Shown piece after piece: positions 6,616 to 15,683 of a DNA stretch of 64,000 bases; position 1 is the stretch's first letter; the number at the start of each line of letters is the position of its first letter. This stretch comes from Gammaproteobacteria bacterium. GTDB taxonomy: Bacteria; Pseudomonadota; Gammaproteobacteria; Pseudomonadales; UBA5518. The translations under genes were made by a program, and so were the position numbers. Under the pieces are notes generated by a model. That model made no database searches, was not told the origin of the DNA, and was given only the letters and a program-made list of their open reading frames with translations. Where the stretch lies: NCBI GenBank assembly GCA_016718385.1, contig JADKDK010000008.1, positions 248,001 to 312,000 of the forward strand. The letters run 5' to 3'.

Positions 6616-9032
6616 GACTTGCCGTTGCCCGCGGGCTTGTCGTCGCCGCCGCCGGAGTGCTTGCGCCCGATCTCGGCCAGCTCGTGCAACCGCGCGCGCA
6701 CCCGCTCGTTGACCGAACCGGCATCGAAGCTGCCGTCCTCCCGCATCGCGCCGGCCGGCAGGCCGGTCAGCAGCGCGATCACGTCATCGACCGCGCTCGC
6801 GGCATGGACGTGGAAGTTGCCCGCGCGGCAGGCCTCGACCACCTCCGGCTTCAGCATCAGGTGCTGCACGTTCGAGGCCGGGATCACCACGCCCTGGGTG
6901 CCGCTCAGCCCGCGCGCCGCGCACACGTCGAAGAAGCCCTCGATCTTCTCGTTCACGCCGCCGATCGCCTGCATCTCGCCGAGCTGGTTCACCGAGCCGG
7001 TCATCGCGAGATCCTGGCGGATCGGGATGCCGGCGATAGCCGACAGCAGCGCGACCAGCTCGGCCATCGAGGCGCTGTCGCCGTCGACGCGCCCGTAGGA
7101 CTGCTCGAACACGATGCTCGCCGACAGCGCGAGCGGCTGGCTCTGCGCGTAGCGCCTGGCGAGAAAGCTGGAAAGGATCATCACACCCTTGGAATGCAGC
7201 GGCCCGCCGAGCTCGGTCTCGCGCTCGATGTCGATCAGCTTGCCCGCGCCGAGGCGCGCGGTTGCTGTGATGCGCGAGGGCCTGCCGAAGGCGTAATCAC
7301 CGAGCTGGATCACCGACAAGCCGTTGATCTGGCCGACCTGCATGCCATCGGTGGCGAGCAGCATCACGCCCCTGTGGATCTGCTCGGCCAGCAGTTCCTG
7401 GTAGCGGTTGTTGCGAAAGCGCCGCTGCGCGATGGCCTGGTCGACGTGGCGCGCCTCGATCAGCGCGATGTTCTCGCGCGCAGCCCAGAAATCCGCCTGC
7501 AGGATCAGGTCGACCAGGTCGCCCAGGTGCAGCGACAGCTTGTGGCTGTCCTCGGCGTCGCGCGCGCACTGGTCGATCACGCGGGCCACGCCGCCGGCCG
7601 AGAGCGCCCGTGCCTTCTCGCGCCGCGCCAGCGTCGCGATGACGCGCGCGTACAGCCCCACGGCCTCGGGACTGCGGTCCATGCTGTCGCTGAAGTCCGC
7701 GTTGACCTTGAAGTACAGGCTGAACTCGGGGTCGTATTCCTTCAGCAGGTGGTAGATGTAGCGGTCCCCTACCAGCACGATCTTCACGTCGAGCGCGATG
7801 GGCTCGGGTTCGAGCGAGGTGGTCGACACCATGCTGAGGATGCGCTCGATCGATTCGATGCGGATCTCGCGCGAGCGGATGGCGCGCTTGAGCGCATCCC
7901 ACACGAAGGAGTTCATCAGCACCTTGCGCGCATCCAGCACCAGGTAGCCGCCGTTGGCACGGTGCAGGGCGCCGGGCTTGATCAGACTGAAGTTGGTGAC
8001 CAGCGTGCCCATCTGCGCGATGTGCTCGATGCGCCCGATCACGTTCTGCAGCGTGGGATTGTCCTCGTAGAGCACCGGCACGCCGGCGGCGCCGTCGTGG
8101 TCCACCAGCACGTTCACGTGGTAGCGCAGGTGCTCCATCGCGAAGATCTTCTTGCGCAGCGGCGTGCTGCCTTCCTGCTGCTCGTTGGGCATGAAATCCC
8201 AGATGTTCTCGGCCATGTCCTGGTGCGCCGCGCCCAGGAACTCCAGCACCGACGGGTACATCTGGTAGCGCGACTTCAGCGCCGCCAGCATCGGGTCGAT
8301 GATGTCGTGGATGAACTCGTTGTCGATGCCCTTGACGCGCTCGGTGCTCTCCTCCTGCCAGTCGTGGATGCTCTCGATGATCGACTTCAGCCTGCGGTTC
8401 AGCTCCTCGATGACGTTCTTGGCGAGCTCCTGCTCTTCCTTGGGCATGTCGTTGAACTGCGCGGGCGTCATCAGCTTGCCCTCGCGCACCGGGCCTATGG
8501 TGTAGCCGCCCGGCGTGCGGATCACCACCATGCCCTTGCCGCGCGCCTCGTCGTTGAGCTCGCCGAAGAGCTTGCCCTCGCGCTCCTGGTATTCCTCCTG
8601 GATGTCGCTGATGCGCCGGCGGTACTCGTCGCCACGGAACACGTTGGGCACCGTGACCAGCATGCGCTCGATCAGCTTCTCCATGTCGCGCTTGAGCTGC
8701 ACGCCCTTGCCCGGCGGCAGCGCGAGCGCGCGCGGTCGCGAGGGATCCTCGAAGTTATTGACATAGCACCAGTCGCTCGCCTCGCCGCGCTCACCGGCGT
8801 GACGCGCCAGCAGCTGGTCGACCAGCGTGCGCTTGCCGATGCCGGTCGGGCCGGCGACGTAGAGGTTGTAGCCCTCGCGCTGGATTCCCACGCCGAACTC
8901 GATCGCCGCTATCGCGCGGTCCTGCCCCATCGCGGAATCCACGTCCGGCAGTTCCGCGGTCGAACGGAACCCGAGCGCCTGCGCGTCGGTGGCGCGCGAC
9001 AGCGCATCAGCCTTCAGGGTCTCGACAGCCAT
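6612..9032 (-). CDS. Lon-related ATP-dependent protease (AAA+, YcbZ/LonC-like)
   Basis: An 806-residue AAA+ protease. Walker A AGPTGIGKRTL is at residues about 60-70. A long helical insertion follows (about 130-300), then ATPase motifs (GGYLVLDARKVLM), and a C-terminal Lon protease domain with the catalytic Ser in RVDGDSASMAEL and the Lys in GGVNEKIEGFFD. It lacks the N-terminal substrate-binding domain of classical LonA. The frame is open up to 9329, but that extension reads through the DksA-like gene out of frame, so the ATG at 9032 is chosen. It lies 16 bases after the DksA-like gene and overlaps the Usp-like gene. Confidence 0.9.
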   Translation of the reverse strand: MAVETLKADALSRATDAQALGFRSTAELPDVDSAMGQDRAIAAIEFGVGIQREGYNLYVAGPTGIGKRTLVDQLLARHAGERGEASDWCYVNNFEDPSRPRALALPPGKGVQLKRDMEKLIERMLVTVPNVFRGDEYRRRISDIQEEYQEREGKLFGELNDEARGKGMVVIRTPGGYTIGPVREGKLMTPAQFNDMPKEEQELAKNVIEELNRRLKSIIESIHDWQEESTERVKGIDNEFIHDIIDPMLAALKSRYQMYPSVLEFLGAAHQDMAENIWDFMPNEQQEGSTPLRKKIFAMEHLRYHVNVLVDHDGAAGVPVLYEDNPTLQNVIGRIEHIAQMGTLVTNFSLIKPGALHRANGGYLVLDARKVLMNSFVWDALKRAIRSREIRIESIERILSMVSTTSLEPEPIALDVKIVLVGDRYIYHLLKEYDPEFSLYFKVNADFSDSMDRSPEAVGLYARVIATLARREKARALSAGGVARVIDQCARDAEDSHKLSLHLGDLVDLILQADFWAARENIALIEARHVDQAIAQRRFRNNRYQELLAEQIHRGVMLLATDGMQVGQINGLSVIQLGDYAFGRPSRITATARLGAGKLIDIERETELGGPLHSKGVMILSSFLARRYAQSQPLALSASIVFEQSYGRVDGDSASMAELVALLSAIAGIPIRQDLAMTGSVNQLGEMQAIGGVNEKIEGFFDVCAARGLSGTQGVVIPASNVQHLMLKPEVVEACRAGNFHVHAASAVDDVIALLTGLPAGAMREDGSFDAGSVNERVRARLHELAEIGRKHSGGGDDKPAGNGKS

Positions 9033-9048
9033 GCTCTGTGCTCCTTGC

Positions 9049-9375
9049 TCAGTCGGCGCAACCGATACAGGTATCGGCGTAATACAGGGCCGCGAGGCGC
9101 TCGGGCGCGATGGCGCCGCCGCAGCGGCTGCACACGGCGTATTCACCGCGATCCATGCGCGCCAGGGCGTGCACGACCTTCTGCAGTTCGAGACGACCCT
9201 CGGATTCGATGGCGTAGAGCGCATCGAGGTTTTCCTGTTCGACCACCTGCTCCGCGAAATCGGCCGACAGGGGCGCGTCGCGCTTGCGCAGATCGGCGTC
9301 GATGCGCCGCACCCTTTCCTCGAGCTCATCGCGCTTGGCGATCAGGCGCGCGCGCAACGTCTGCTGGTCCGGCAT
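9049..9375 (-). CDS. TraR/DksA-family zinc-finger protein
   Basis: A 108-residue protein with an N-terminal helical hairpin and a C-terminal four-cysteine zinc finger, CSRCGGAIAPERLAALYYADTC then IGC. The family includes DksA, which binds the RNA polymerase secondary channel; short members of this kind are usually divergent homologues rather than DksA itself. It heads the Lon-like / Usp-like operon on the minus strand, suggesting stress-linked control, but its target is unknown. Confidence 0.9.
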   Translation of the reverse strand: MPDQQTLRARLIAKRDELEERVRRIDADLRKRDAPLSADFAEQVVEQENLDALYAIESEGRLELQKVVHALARMDRGEYAVCSRCGGAIAPERLAALYYADTCIGCAD

Positions 9376-9521
9376 GAATCCTCCGTTGTGGCATGGTGTG
9401 TCGCGGCGGGTGGCCGCGGTCCGCGGACTGCCCACAGCATAATGCCTTCGGCGTACGGCGCAACACGCGAGCGCGCGGCAGAGCGGCAGATGCGCGGCGG
9501 GTAGCGCTCCGCGCCGGCGGC

Positions 9522-10046
9522 TCAATCGCGCGCGGGAAATTGCGCGGCCAGCCGCGCCAGCGCCGCCCCGGCGAGGCGCTGCAGCACCCATTCCGTTTTG
9601 GCCTCGGCTCCGATAGATTGGTACAGACGCAACGCCGGCTCGTTCCAGTCGAGCACCGACCATTCCACGCGCCCCCAGCCACGCTCCTGTGCCACGCGGG
9701 CCGCCCATGCGAGCAGGCATTTGCCTATGCCGCGCCCGCGCGCGTGCGGAAGTACGAACAGGTCCTCGATGTGGATGCCGGGCTTGCCGACGAAGGTCGA
9801 GTAATTGGGGAACCAGAGAATGAAGCCGACGGGCGCGGCCTCGAGTTCCGCGATCACCACCTCGGCGAAAGGGCGGGCACCGAACAGCGCGTCCTCGATG
9901 TCGCCAAGCGTGGCCTGGACCTCGTGGGACAGTTTCTCGTAGGCGGCGAGCTTGTGGATGAAATCGAGCACCAGCGCGGCATCGGGGCGTTCGGCCCGGC
10001 GCAGGCTGATGCCGGGCAGGGTCGTGTGGATCCGGGAGGAAGTCAT
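9522..10046 (-). CDS. GNAT family N-acetyltransferase (diamine acetyltransferase-like)
   Basis: A 174-residue acetyltransferase: ISLRRAERPDAALVLDFIHK at the start, VGFILWFPNYSTFVGKPGIH in the core, the acetyl-CoA loop VLPHARGRGIGKCLL (R-G-R-G-I-G) and the C-terminal WSVLDWNEPALRLYQSIGA typical of the spermidine/spermine acetyltransferase-like branch. The substrate is probably a polyamine or similar amine, by similarity only. The ATG at 10046 is chosen because the open frame upstream has no domain similarity. The gene is divergent from the lipoprotein gene that follows. Confidence 0.9.
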   Translation of the reverse strand: MTSSRIHTTLPGISLRRAERPDAALVLDFIHKLAAYEKLSHEVQATLGDIEDALFGARPFAEVVIAELEAAPVGFILWFPNYSTFVGKPGIHIEDLFVLPHARGRGIGKCLLAWAARVAQERGWGRVEWSVLDWNEPALRLYQSIGAEAKTEWVLQRLAGAALARLAAQFPARD

Positions 10047-10725
10047 CGCTCTGGATATCCTTGAAACGGCAGGACGCCCCGGCCGGCAGCATTGGCTGGC
10101 TCGGCGGGGCACGGCAGGCGCCAGTCTAGCTGCAGGCCGCGCACGGCGTAAGCGCTCGCTGCGGGCGCTGCTCTTGCTGCTCTGCCTCGGCGGCTGCACC
10201 GACCTGCGCGTGGCGCACCAGATGCAGGATCCGGCGGCGGACATCGGATCGCAGCAGGCCTTCGGTTTCCTGCGCGCACCGCTGGCGGCCGACGCCCGCG
10301 CCTCGGCCGAGGCGCGCACGATGGATTCGGCCGTACGCGCCGCCATCACCGGCGCGCTGAAGGCCCGGGGTTACGCGCCGGCCCTGCCCGGGGACGAGCG
10401 CGCGCTCGGGATCGACTACACCCTGAGCGACGTTGTCGGCGCCAACGCGCGCCGGCTGGATTCGCCTTCCGACTACAGCCGCAGCTGGCGCGCCGGCGGC
10501 GCGGGCGACGGCACCGGCTCGATGGACCACACCATCGCCGATGCGGCCTTCTACCGCGAGCTCACGCTCACCGTGTTGCTGTTCCCGTCCTCGACCGGCG
10601 CGCTCGCCTGGGAGGGTACCGCCCGGCAGTCCTTCCCCGGTGCGCTGCCGCAGGGAGCGCGACTGCAGGCGGCGCTCGACCGCATGGTGCGCAAGCTGCT
10701 GGCACAGCTGCCCCCGGCGCGCTGA
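10024..10725 (+). CDS. Putative lipoprotein of unknown function, start uncertain
   Basis: The frame carries a short lipoprotein signal: RRKRSLRALLLLLCLGGC, with the lipobox Cys codon at 10195-10197, followed by about 175 residues containing alternating polar and hydrophobic stretches (AAITGALKARGYAPALPGDE, ELTLTVLLFPSSTGALAWEG). No ATG, GTG or TTG lies close before the signal peptide. The nearest is the GTG at 10024, which would add some 40 residues and overlap the start of the divergent GNAT gene. A non-canonical start or a small sequence error just upstream of 10140 is likely. The protein is probably outer-membrane anchored; function unknown. Confidence 0.6.
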   Translation: MWIREEVIALDILETAGRPGRQHWLARRGTAGASLAAGRARRKRSLRALLLLLCLGGCTDLRVAHQMQDPAADIGSQQAFGFLRAPLAADARASAEARTMDSAVRAAITGALKARGYAPALPGDERALGIDYTLSDVVGANARRLDSPSDYSRSWRAGGAGDGTGSMDHTIADAAFYRELTLTVLLFPSSTGALAWEGTARQSFPGALPQGARLQAALDRMVRKLLAQLPPAR

Positions 10726-10918
10726 GCCCCGGCTTCCTTCGACGGGGTGAAGCGGCACGAGCATCGTTGTGATCTGATTTGACTAACGCCCACATCCGCG
10801 GGTGCGCTAAGGTGACTCGCGTTGAACCGGTGCGGTCCCCGCGCCGTACAAGAAAAGCATCAGCCAAACCACCTGTCTGCGGCCCCTGCGGCCGCCGCAC
10901 CCTGCAAGAGGATCCGCC

Positions 10919-11791
10919 ATGCGTTTTGCCTTCCACGCCTCGATGCCTGCCCCTGACCACTATCTGCCGCTGGCGCGCGCCGCCGAGGAGCTCGGCTTCG
11001 ACAGTTTCACGTTCCCCGACAGCATCTGCTACCCGAAGGAGAGCAACGCCAAGTATCCCTACAACGACGACGGCAGTCGCGACTTCCTCGACGGCGTGCC
11101 CTTCCTCGAGGTGTTCATTGCGATGGCCGCGGTGGCCGCGGTGACCACGAAGATCCGCATCACCACCTCGGTGGTGAAACTGCCGATCCGCCAGCCGGCG
11201 ATCGTCGCCAAGCAGCTCTCCAGCCTCGCGGTGCTCAGCAACAACCGCATCGGCCTCGGCGTGGGACTGAGCCCGTGGCCGGAAGACTTCGAGGCCTGCC
11301 AGATCCCCTGGGAAAAGCGCGGCCAGCGCATGGACGAGATGATCGAGATCATCCGCGGCCTGATGAAGGGCGATTACTTCGGCTACAAGGGCCAGATCTT
11401 CGAAATGGAGGCTATAAAGCTCTGTCCGGTGCCGAGCCAGCCGGTGCCGATCCTGATCGGCGGCCACGCGGATGCCGCGCTCAAGCGCGCGGCACGCATC
11501 GGCGATGGCTGGATCAGCGCCGGCACCTCGCTCGAGGAACTCGACGCTTACCTGAAGAAGCTGCACGCCTTCCGCGCCGAGTTCGGCCGCGACAAGGAGC
11601 CCTTCGAGATCCAGAACATGGGGGCCTCGGCCTATACCCCGGACGGCATCAAGCAACTCGAGGACCGGGGTGTGGACGAGGTGATCGTCGCCTTCCGCGA
11701 CGTCTACAAGAAGCAGCCCGACAGCACGCTGGAGGAGAAGCTCGCCACGATGCGCTGGTATGCCGACAACGTGATCGCCAAGAGTCGTTGA
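10919..11791 (+). CDS. LLM-class F420-dependent oxidoreductase
   Basis: A 290-residue luciferase-like TIM-barrel protein. It shows the N-terminal MRFAFHASMPAPDHYLPLAR, the RIGLGVGLSPWPEDFEACQI core and VPILIGGHADAALKRAARIG, which binds the phosphate of the flavin or deazaflavin. The overall pattern is that of predicted F420-dependent oxidoreductases rather than FMN monooxygenases, but cofactor choice cannot be proven from sequence. AGAGGATCC a few bases before the ATG is a good ribosome-binding site. The gene stands alone between a lipoprotein gene and a bidirectional terminator shared with pckA. Confidence 0.85.
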   Translation: MRFAFHASMPAPDHYLPLARAAEELGFDSFTFPDSICYPKESNAKYPYNDDGSRDFLDGVPFLEVFIAMAAVAAVTTKIRITTSVVKLPIRQPAIVAKQLSSLAVLSNNRIGLGVGLSPWPEDFEACQIPWEKRGQRMDEMIEIIRGLMKGDYFGYKGQIFEMEAIKLCPVPSQPVPILIGGHADAALKRAARIGDGWISAGTSLEELDAYLKKLHAFRAEFGRDKEPFEIQNMGASAYTPDGIKQLEDRGVDEVIVAFRDVYKKQPDSTLEEKLATMRWYADNVIAKSR

Positions 11792-11869
11792 ACTTGGGCT
11801 AGCGCCCGACCGGGGCGCTGCCCTCGCCGTTCATGGCGACCCACAGGAATGGCTACCAACGTTGAGGAC

Positions 11870-11898
11870 AAAAAAGGGGGCGAAAGCCCCCTTTTTCG
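11870..11898. terminator. Bidirectional Rho-independent terminator
   Basis: GGGGGC, a GAAA loop and GCCCCC form a perfect stem flanked by AAAAAA on the left and TTTTT on the right, so it can terminate both the F420-type oxidoreductase transcript (+) and the converging pckA transcript (-). Confidence 0.92.
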
Positions 11899-11913
11899 TG
11901 CACCGTTGCCGGA

Positions 11914-13485
11914 TCAATCCGGCATGTGCGGACCCGCCGCGATTATCGACTCCGACACACCGCTGAACTTGCGGAAGTTCTGCAGGAACTGGCCGATCAG
12001 GTTGCGCATCTGGGCATCGTAGGCGGCCTTGTCTTCCCAGGTGTTGCGCGGGTTCAGCAGGTGCTCCTCCACGCCCGGGACATGCTTCGGGACGTCCAGG
12101 TTCAGCCCGGGCAGGTGCTCGGTCGGAGCGCCCGCCAGCGCCCCGCTCTGGATCGCCGCGATGATCGCGCGCGTGGTCGGGATCGGGAAGCGGAAGCCCG
12201 CGCCGCCCACGCCGCCCGAGCCGCCGGTCCAGCCGGTGTTGACCAGGTAGACCTGGCTGCCGAATTTTTCGATGCGACGGATCAGCAGGTCCGCGTAGAC
12301 ATGCGCCGGGCGCGGGAAGAAGGGCGCGCCGAAACAGGTCGAGAACGTCGACTTGATGCCGCTGCCCGAACCCATCTCGGTGGAGCCGACCAGCGCGGTG
12401 TAGCCGCTCAGGAAGTGGTACGCGGCTGCTTCCTTGGACAGGATCGACACCGGCGGCAGCACGCCGGTCACGTCGCAGGTGAGGAAGATCACGGCGCGCG
12501 GCTCGCCGGCGGCATTGCGCTCGGCGCGCTTCTCGATGTGCTCGCGCGGATAGCAGCAGCGGCCGTTCTCGGTGAGCGTGGTGTCGGTGTAGTCCGCGAT
12601 GCGGTGGTGCTCGTGCGTCACCACGTTCTCGACGATCGCGCCGAAGCGGATCGCGTCCCAGATCAGCGGCTCGTTCTTGCGGCTCAGGTTGATGGTCTTG
12701 GCGTAGCAGCCGCCTTCGATGTTGAACACCGCGCCCTCGGCCCAGCCGTGCTCGTCATCGCCGATCAGGTAGCGCTCGGGGTCGGCCGAGAGCGTGGTCT
12801 TGCCGGTGCCCGACAGCCCGAAGAACAGCGCCACGTCGCCGTCGTGGCCCACGTTGGCGGCGCAGTGCATCGGCAGCACATCGCGCTCGGGCAGCAGGAA
12901 GTTCTGCACCGAGAACATCGCCTTCTTCATTTCGCCCGCGTAGCGCATGTTGGCCAGCAGCACCTTGCGCTGCGCGAAGTTGATGATCACCGCGCCGTCA
13001 CTGTTGGTGCCGTCACGCTCGGGATCGCAGAGGAACGACGGGATATTGAGTACCTGCCACTCCTCCTTGCCGCGCGGGTTGTATTTCTCCGGGCGGATGA
13101 ACATGTTGCGCGCAAACAGGTTCTGCCACGCGTTCTCGGTGGTGACGCGGATCGGGATGTAATACTCGAGGTCTGCGCCCACGTGCAGGTGCGACACGTA
13201 ACGGTCGTGCTCGGAGCTGAACTCGACCACGCGATCCCACAGCGCGTTGAACTTCTCGGCGTCGAACTTGCGGTTGATCGCGCCCCAGTCGATGGCGTCG
13301 TTGGAGCTCGGCTCGTCGACGATGAAGCGGTCGGCCGGCGAGCGCCCGGTGCGTCGCCCGGTCGTCACGACCAGCGCACCGGTGTCGGCCAGGTGACCCT
13401 CCTTGCGACGGATCGCGTGCTCCACCAGGAGCGCCGAGCTCAGGTCCGTGTACAACGTGCTGGTCGAAATCGTCGCAGTCTCCAT
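11914..13485 (-). CDS. pckA: Phosphoenolpyruvate carboxykinase (ATP)
   Basis: A 523-residue ATP-dependent PEP carboxykinase that converts oxaloacetate and ATP to PEP, CO2 and ADP in gluconeogenesis. The kinase-1a P-loop FGLSGTGKTTLSADPERYLI is preceded by the metal- and substrate-binding segment MHCAANVG and followed by GDDEHGW. The C-terminal half has GYTALVGSTE and LVNTGWTGGSGGVGG. Length matches the family. The conserved neighbourhood with hslO, hslR, yrfG and nudE recalls enteric chromosomes. Confidence 0.97.
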   Translation of the reverse strand: METATISTSTLYTDLSSALLVEHAIRRKEGHLADTGALVVTTGRRTGRSPADRFIVDEPSSNDAIDWGAINRKFDAEKFNALWDRVVEFSSEHDRYVSHLHVGADLEYYIPIRVTTENAWQNLFARNMFIRPEKYNPRGKEEWQVLNIPSFLCDPERDGTNSDGAVIINFAQRKVLLANMRYAGEMKKAMFSVQNFLLPERDVLPMHCAANVGHDGDVALFFGLSGTGKTTLSADPERYLIGDDEHGWAEGAVFNIEGGCYAKTINLSRKNEPLIWDAIRFGAIVENVVTHEHHRIADYTDTTLTENGRCCYPREHIEKRAERNAAGEPRAVIFLTCDVTGVLPPVSILSKEAAAYHFLSGYTALVGSTEMGSGSGIKSTFSTCFGAPFFPRPAHVYADLLIRRIEKFGSQVYLVNTGWTGGSGGVGGAGFRFPIPTTRAIIAAIQSGALAGAPTEHLPGLNLDVPKHVPGVEEHLLNPRNTWEDKAAYDAQMRNLIGQFLQNFRKFSGVSESIIAAGPHMPD

Positions 13486-13619
13486 TCAGAAAATCCTATG
13501 TTGCTCAATGGATTGGGCGGCTGTTACGCCGGCCCGGGCGGGCGCGGATCATACGGTGGCCGCGCGCGGGGAGGCGCATTATGGCAAAAACCCCGGGCCT
13601 CGGGAAACCGTTGAGGAAG

Positions 13620-14495
13620 TCAATGCCGCGCGGCGGGAACCTCGGCGTGGAACATCGCGTCGATCGCGACGGCGTCGAAGCGGTACTCCTGCTGGCAGAA
13701 CTCGCAGTGGATCAGGATGGTTCCCTGCTCGGCGAGGATGGCCCGCGCCTCGGCCTCGCCGAGCGACTGCAGCGTGCCGCCCGCGCGGCTCGCAGAGCAG
13801 CGGCAGCCGAAGCGTACCGGCTGCGGCGCCTGCACCCGCACGCGCTCCTCGTGGAACAGGTGAAAGAGCAGCGTCTCGAACGCCTCGCCCAGCAACTCCG
13901 CGTCGCTCACCGTGCGCGCGAGCTGGTGCACGTGTTCCCAGCGCGCCGCCTGGTCGTCGACCGCCGTGGCACCCGTGGGCAACGCCTGCAACAGCAGGCC
14001 GGCGGCGTGCTCGCCGTCGCAGGCCAGCAGGATCGAGGTCGGGAGCTGCTCGGACTGCGTGAAGTAGTGTTCCAGGCAGCCGGCGAGGCGCGGTGCGTCG
14101 AGCGGCACGATGCCCTGGTAGCGCTGGCCCTCGGTCGGGGTGATCGTGATCGCCAGCGTGCCGCGGCTCAGCAGTTCGCCCAGCCCGCCGCCCACGGCAC
14201 CATCGGCCACGCGCGCATAGCCGCGCACCTGGCGGTCGTGGGTGCATTCGCCGAAGAGGATGGACACCGGGCCCTCGCTCTTCGCCTGCAGGCTGAGGGA
14301 CCCGGCGAACTTGATCGTGGAGCTCAGCAGCACGCTGGCCGCGAGCGACTCCCCGAGCAGCGCGGCCACGGGCCCCGGGTAGAAATGCTGGCCCAGGATC
14401 TCGCGCAGGCTGGGGCCGAGGCGCACCAGCTCGCCGCGCACCGCGGCAGTTTCGAAATGGAACCGTTGCAGGGTATCGGTATCGGGCGGGCTCAT
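13620..14495 (-). CDS. hslO: Redox-activated chaperone Hsp33
   Basis: A 291-residue cytoplasmic holdase chaperone activated by oxidation. The C-terminal zinc switch has CRCS (CxC) and, 30 residues on, CEFC (CxxC), the four ligands whose disulphide formation unfolds and activates the protein. The N-terminal LGESLAASVLLSSTIKFAGS and GYARVADGAVGGGLGE match the family. Its ATG at 14495 overlaps the stop of hslR by four bases. Confidence 0.96.
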   Translation of the reverse strand: MSPPDTDTLQRFHFETAAVRGELVRLGPSLREILGQHFYPGPVAALLGESLAASVLLSSTIKFAGSLSLQAKSEGPVSILFGECTHDRQVRGYARVADGAVGGGLGELLSRGTLAITITPTEGQRYQGIVPLDAPRLAGCLEHYFTQSEQLPTSILLACDGEHAAGLLLQALPTGATAVDDQAARWEHVHQLARTVSDAELLGEAFETLLFHLFHEERVRVQAPQPVRFGCRCSASRAGGTLQSLGEAEARAILAEQGTILIHCEFCQQEYRFDAVAIDAMFHAEVPAARH

Positions 14496-14887
14496 GACTC
14501 GGAGTGGCGTTCCTTGAACTGGTGGATGAGCCGGCGGTCGCGCTTGCTGGGACGTCCCTCGTGCAGGATATCGCCGGCACGCTGCAGGCGGCGCTCGTCC
14601 GCACCGGCCGTGCGCGCCGCGAGGCTGGCGGCGGTCTCCTCGTAGAGCAGGGCCGCCTCGGGAGCCCCGCGGCGCTCTTCGGACAGCGCGCGCACGGTCA
14701 CGGTCTTCTCGTCGAAGCCCTGGCGGATGCGCAGCTCGGCACCGAGCTGCACCTCCTTCGAGACCTTGGTGCGGGCGCCGTCGTACCAGACCTTGCCGCC
14801 CTCGATGGCCTGCTTGGCGAGATTGCGGGTGCGGAAGAAGCGCGCCGCCCACAGCCACTTGTCGAGGCGTACGCGCTCCTCAGACAT
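14492..14887 (-). CDS. hslR: S4-domain RNA-binding protein Hsp15
   Basis: A 131-residue heat-shock protein that binds free 50S subunits carrying nascent peptidyl-tRNA and helps recycle stalled ribosomes. The S4 domain is seen at the start: VRLDKWLWAARFFRTRNLAK followed by AIEGGKVWYDG. A basic C-terminal tail (GRPSKRDRRLIHQFKERH) is typical. The ATG at 14887 overlaps the end of yrfG by eight bases and the stop overlaps hslO by four, so yrfG-hslR-hslO is one operon. Confidence 0.95.
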   Translation of the reverse strand: MSEERVRLDKWLWAARFFRTRNLAKQAIEGGKVWYDGARTKVSKEVQLGAELRIRQGFDEKTVTVRALSEERRGAPEAALLYEETAASLAARTAGADERRLQRAGDILHEGRPSKRDRRLIHQFKERHSES

Positions 14888-15551
14888 CGAGGTCTTCCAG
14901 CTCCGGCATGATCTCGTCGAAGTGCAGTATCGCGGGGAAATACAGTCCGGCACGCGCCTCGCGCCTGCTGTCGGGCTGCAGCAGCGTCAGCAGGTAGCGG
15001 ATGCCGTACTCGTGGGCCGACTGCAGCACCGCGTGGTTGTCGTCGATCAGCAACGTGTGCTCGCGCGCGAAGGGTTCCACGGAGGCCAGCGCGGCCCAGA
15101 ACCCCGGCTGCTCCTTGGCCAGGTTGAAGTCGTGCGAGCAGATGATGCCGTCGAACCAGCGCTCCAGCCCGGTCTGCTCCAGCTTCAGGCTGAGGCTCTT
15201 GTGGTGCGCGTTGGTGACCAGCAGCACGCGCCGGCGGCTCGCGTGCAGGCGCGCAAGGAAATCCTCGACGTGCGGGCGCACGGCGATCAGGTGGCGCATC
15301 TCTTCCTTCATGGCGCGCACGTCGAGCCCGAGCTCGCGCGACCAGTAATCGACGCAATACCAGTTCAGGTTTCCCTGCTCGTTGCGAAAGCGTTCGAGCA
15401 GCTCGAGGCGCGCCTCTTCCTGTTTGCGGTCGAAGATCTCGGCATAGCGGCGCGGCAGGTGCTCGAGCCAGAAGAAGTTGTCGAAATGCAGGTCGAGCAG
15501 CGTGCCGTCCATATCGAGCAGCACGGTTTCGATGTCGTTCCAGTCGACCAT
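14880..15551 (-). CDS. yrfG: HAD-family GMP/IMP nucleotidase YrfG
   Basis: A 223-residue HAD-superfamily phosphatase that dephosphorylates purine mononucleotides. Motif I is LLDMDGTLLDLHFDN (residues about 11-25), motif II LLVTNAHHKSL, motif III the Lys in LAKEQPGFW and motif IV LLIDDNHAVLQSA. The cap insertion with NLNWYCVDYWSRELGLD matches YrfG. It leads the yrfG-hslR-hslO operon and is divergent from nudE. Confidence 0.94.
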   Translation of the reverse strand: MVDWNDIETVLLDMDGTLLDLHFDNFFWLEHLPRRYAEIFDRKQEEARLELLERFRNEQGNLNWYCVDYWSRELGLDVRAMKEEMRHLIAVRPHVEDFLARLHASRRRVLLVTNAHHKSLSLKLEQTGLERWFDGIICSHDFNLAKEQPGFWAALASVEPFAREHTLLIDDNHAVLQSAHEYGIRYLLTLLQPDSRREARAGLYFPAILHFDEIMPELEDLDV

Positions 15552-15640
15552 GATCCACCTCCGTGACAGGGGCGCAGTTTACGGGCAACGCGCGCGGGCG
15601 TCACCGCGCGCGGCCCGGGACGGAGCCCCGGCGCATGGCC

Positions 15641-15646
15641 TATAGT
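15641..15646 (+). promoter_or_regulatory. Putative -10 element for nudE
   Basis: TATAGT stands 38 bases before the chosen nudE ATG in the short intergenic region shared with yrfG. No convincing -35 is seen. Confidence 0.45.
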
Positions 15647-15683
15647 GTCGTCGCATGAGCGCCATACTCCTTCGGTCATCCGC

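Noticed and set aside
6657..9377. A 906-residue open frame antisense to the Lon-like protease
   Set aside because: The Lon-like frame has Walker A, Ser/Lys dyad and family length; the antisense frame is repetitive His/Arg/Ala sequence.
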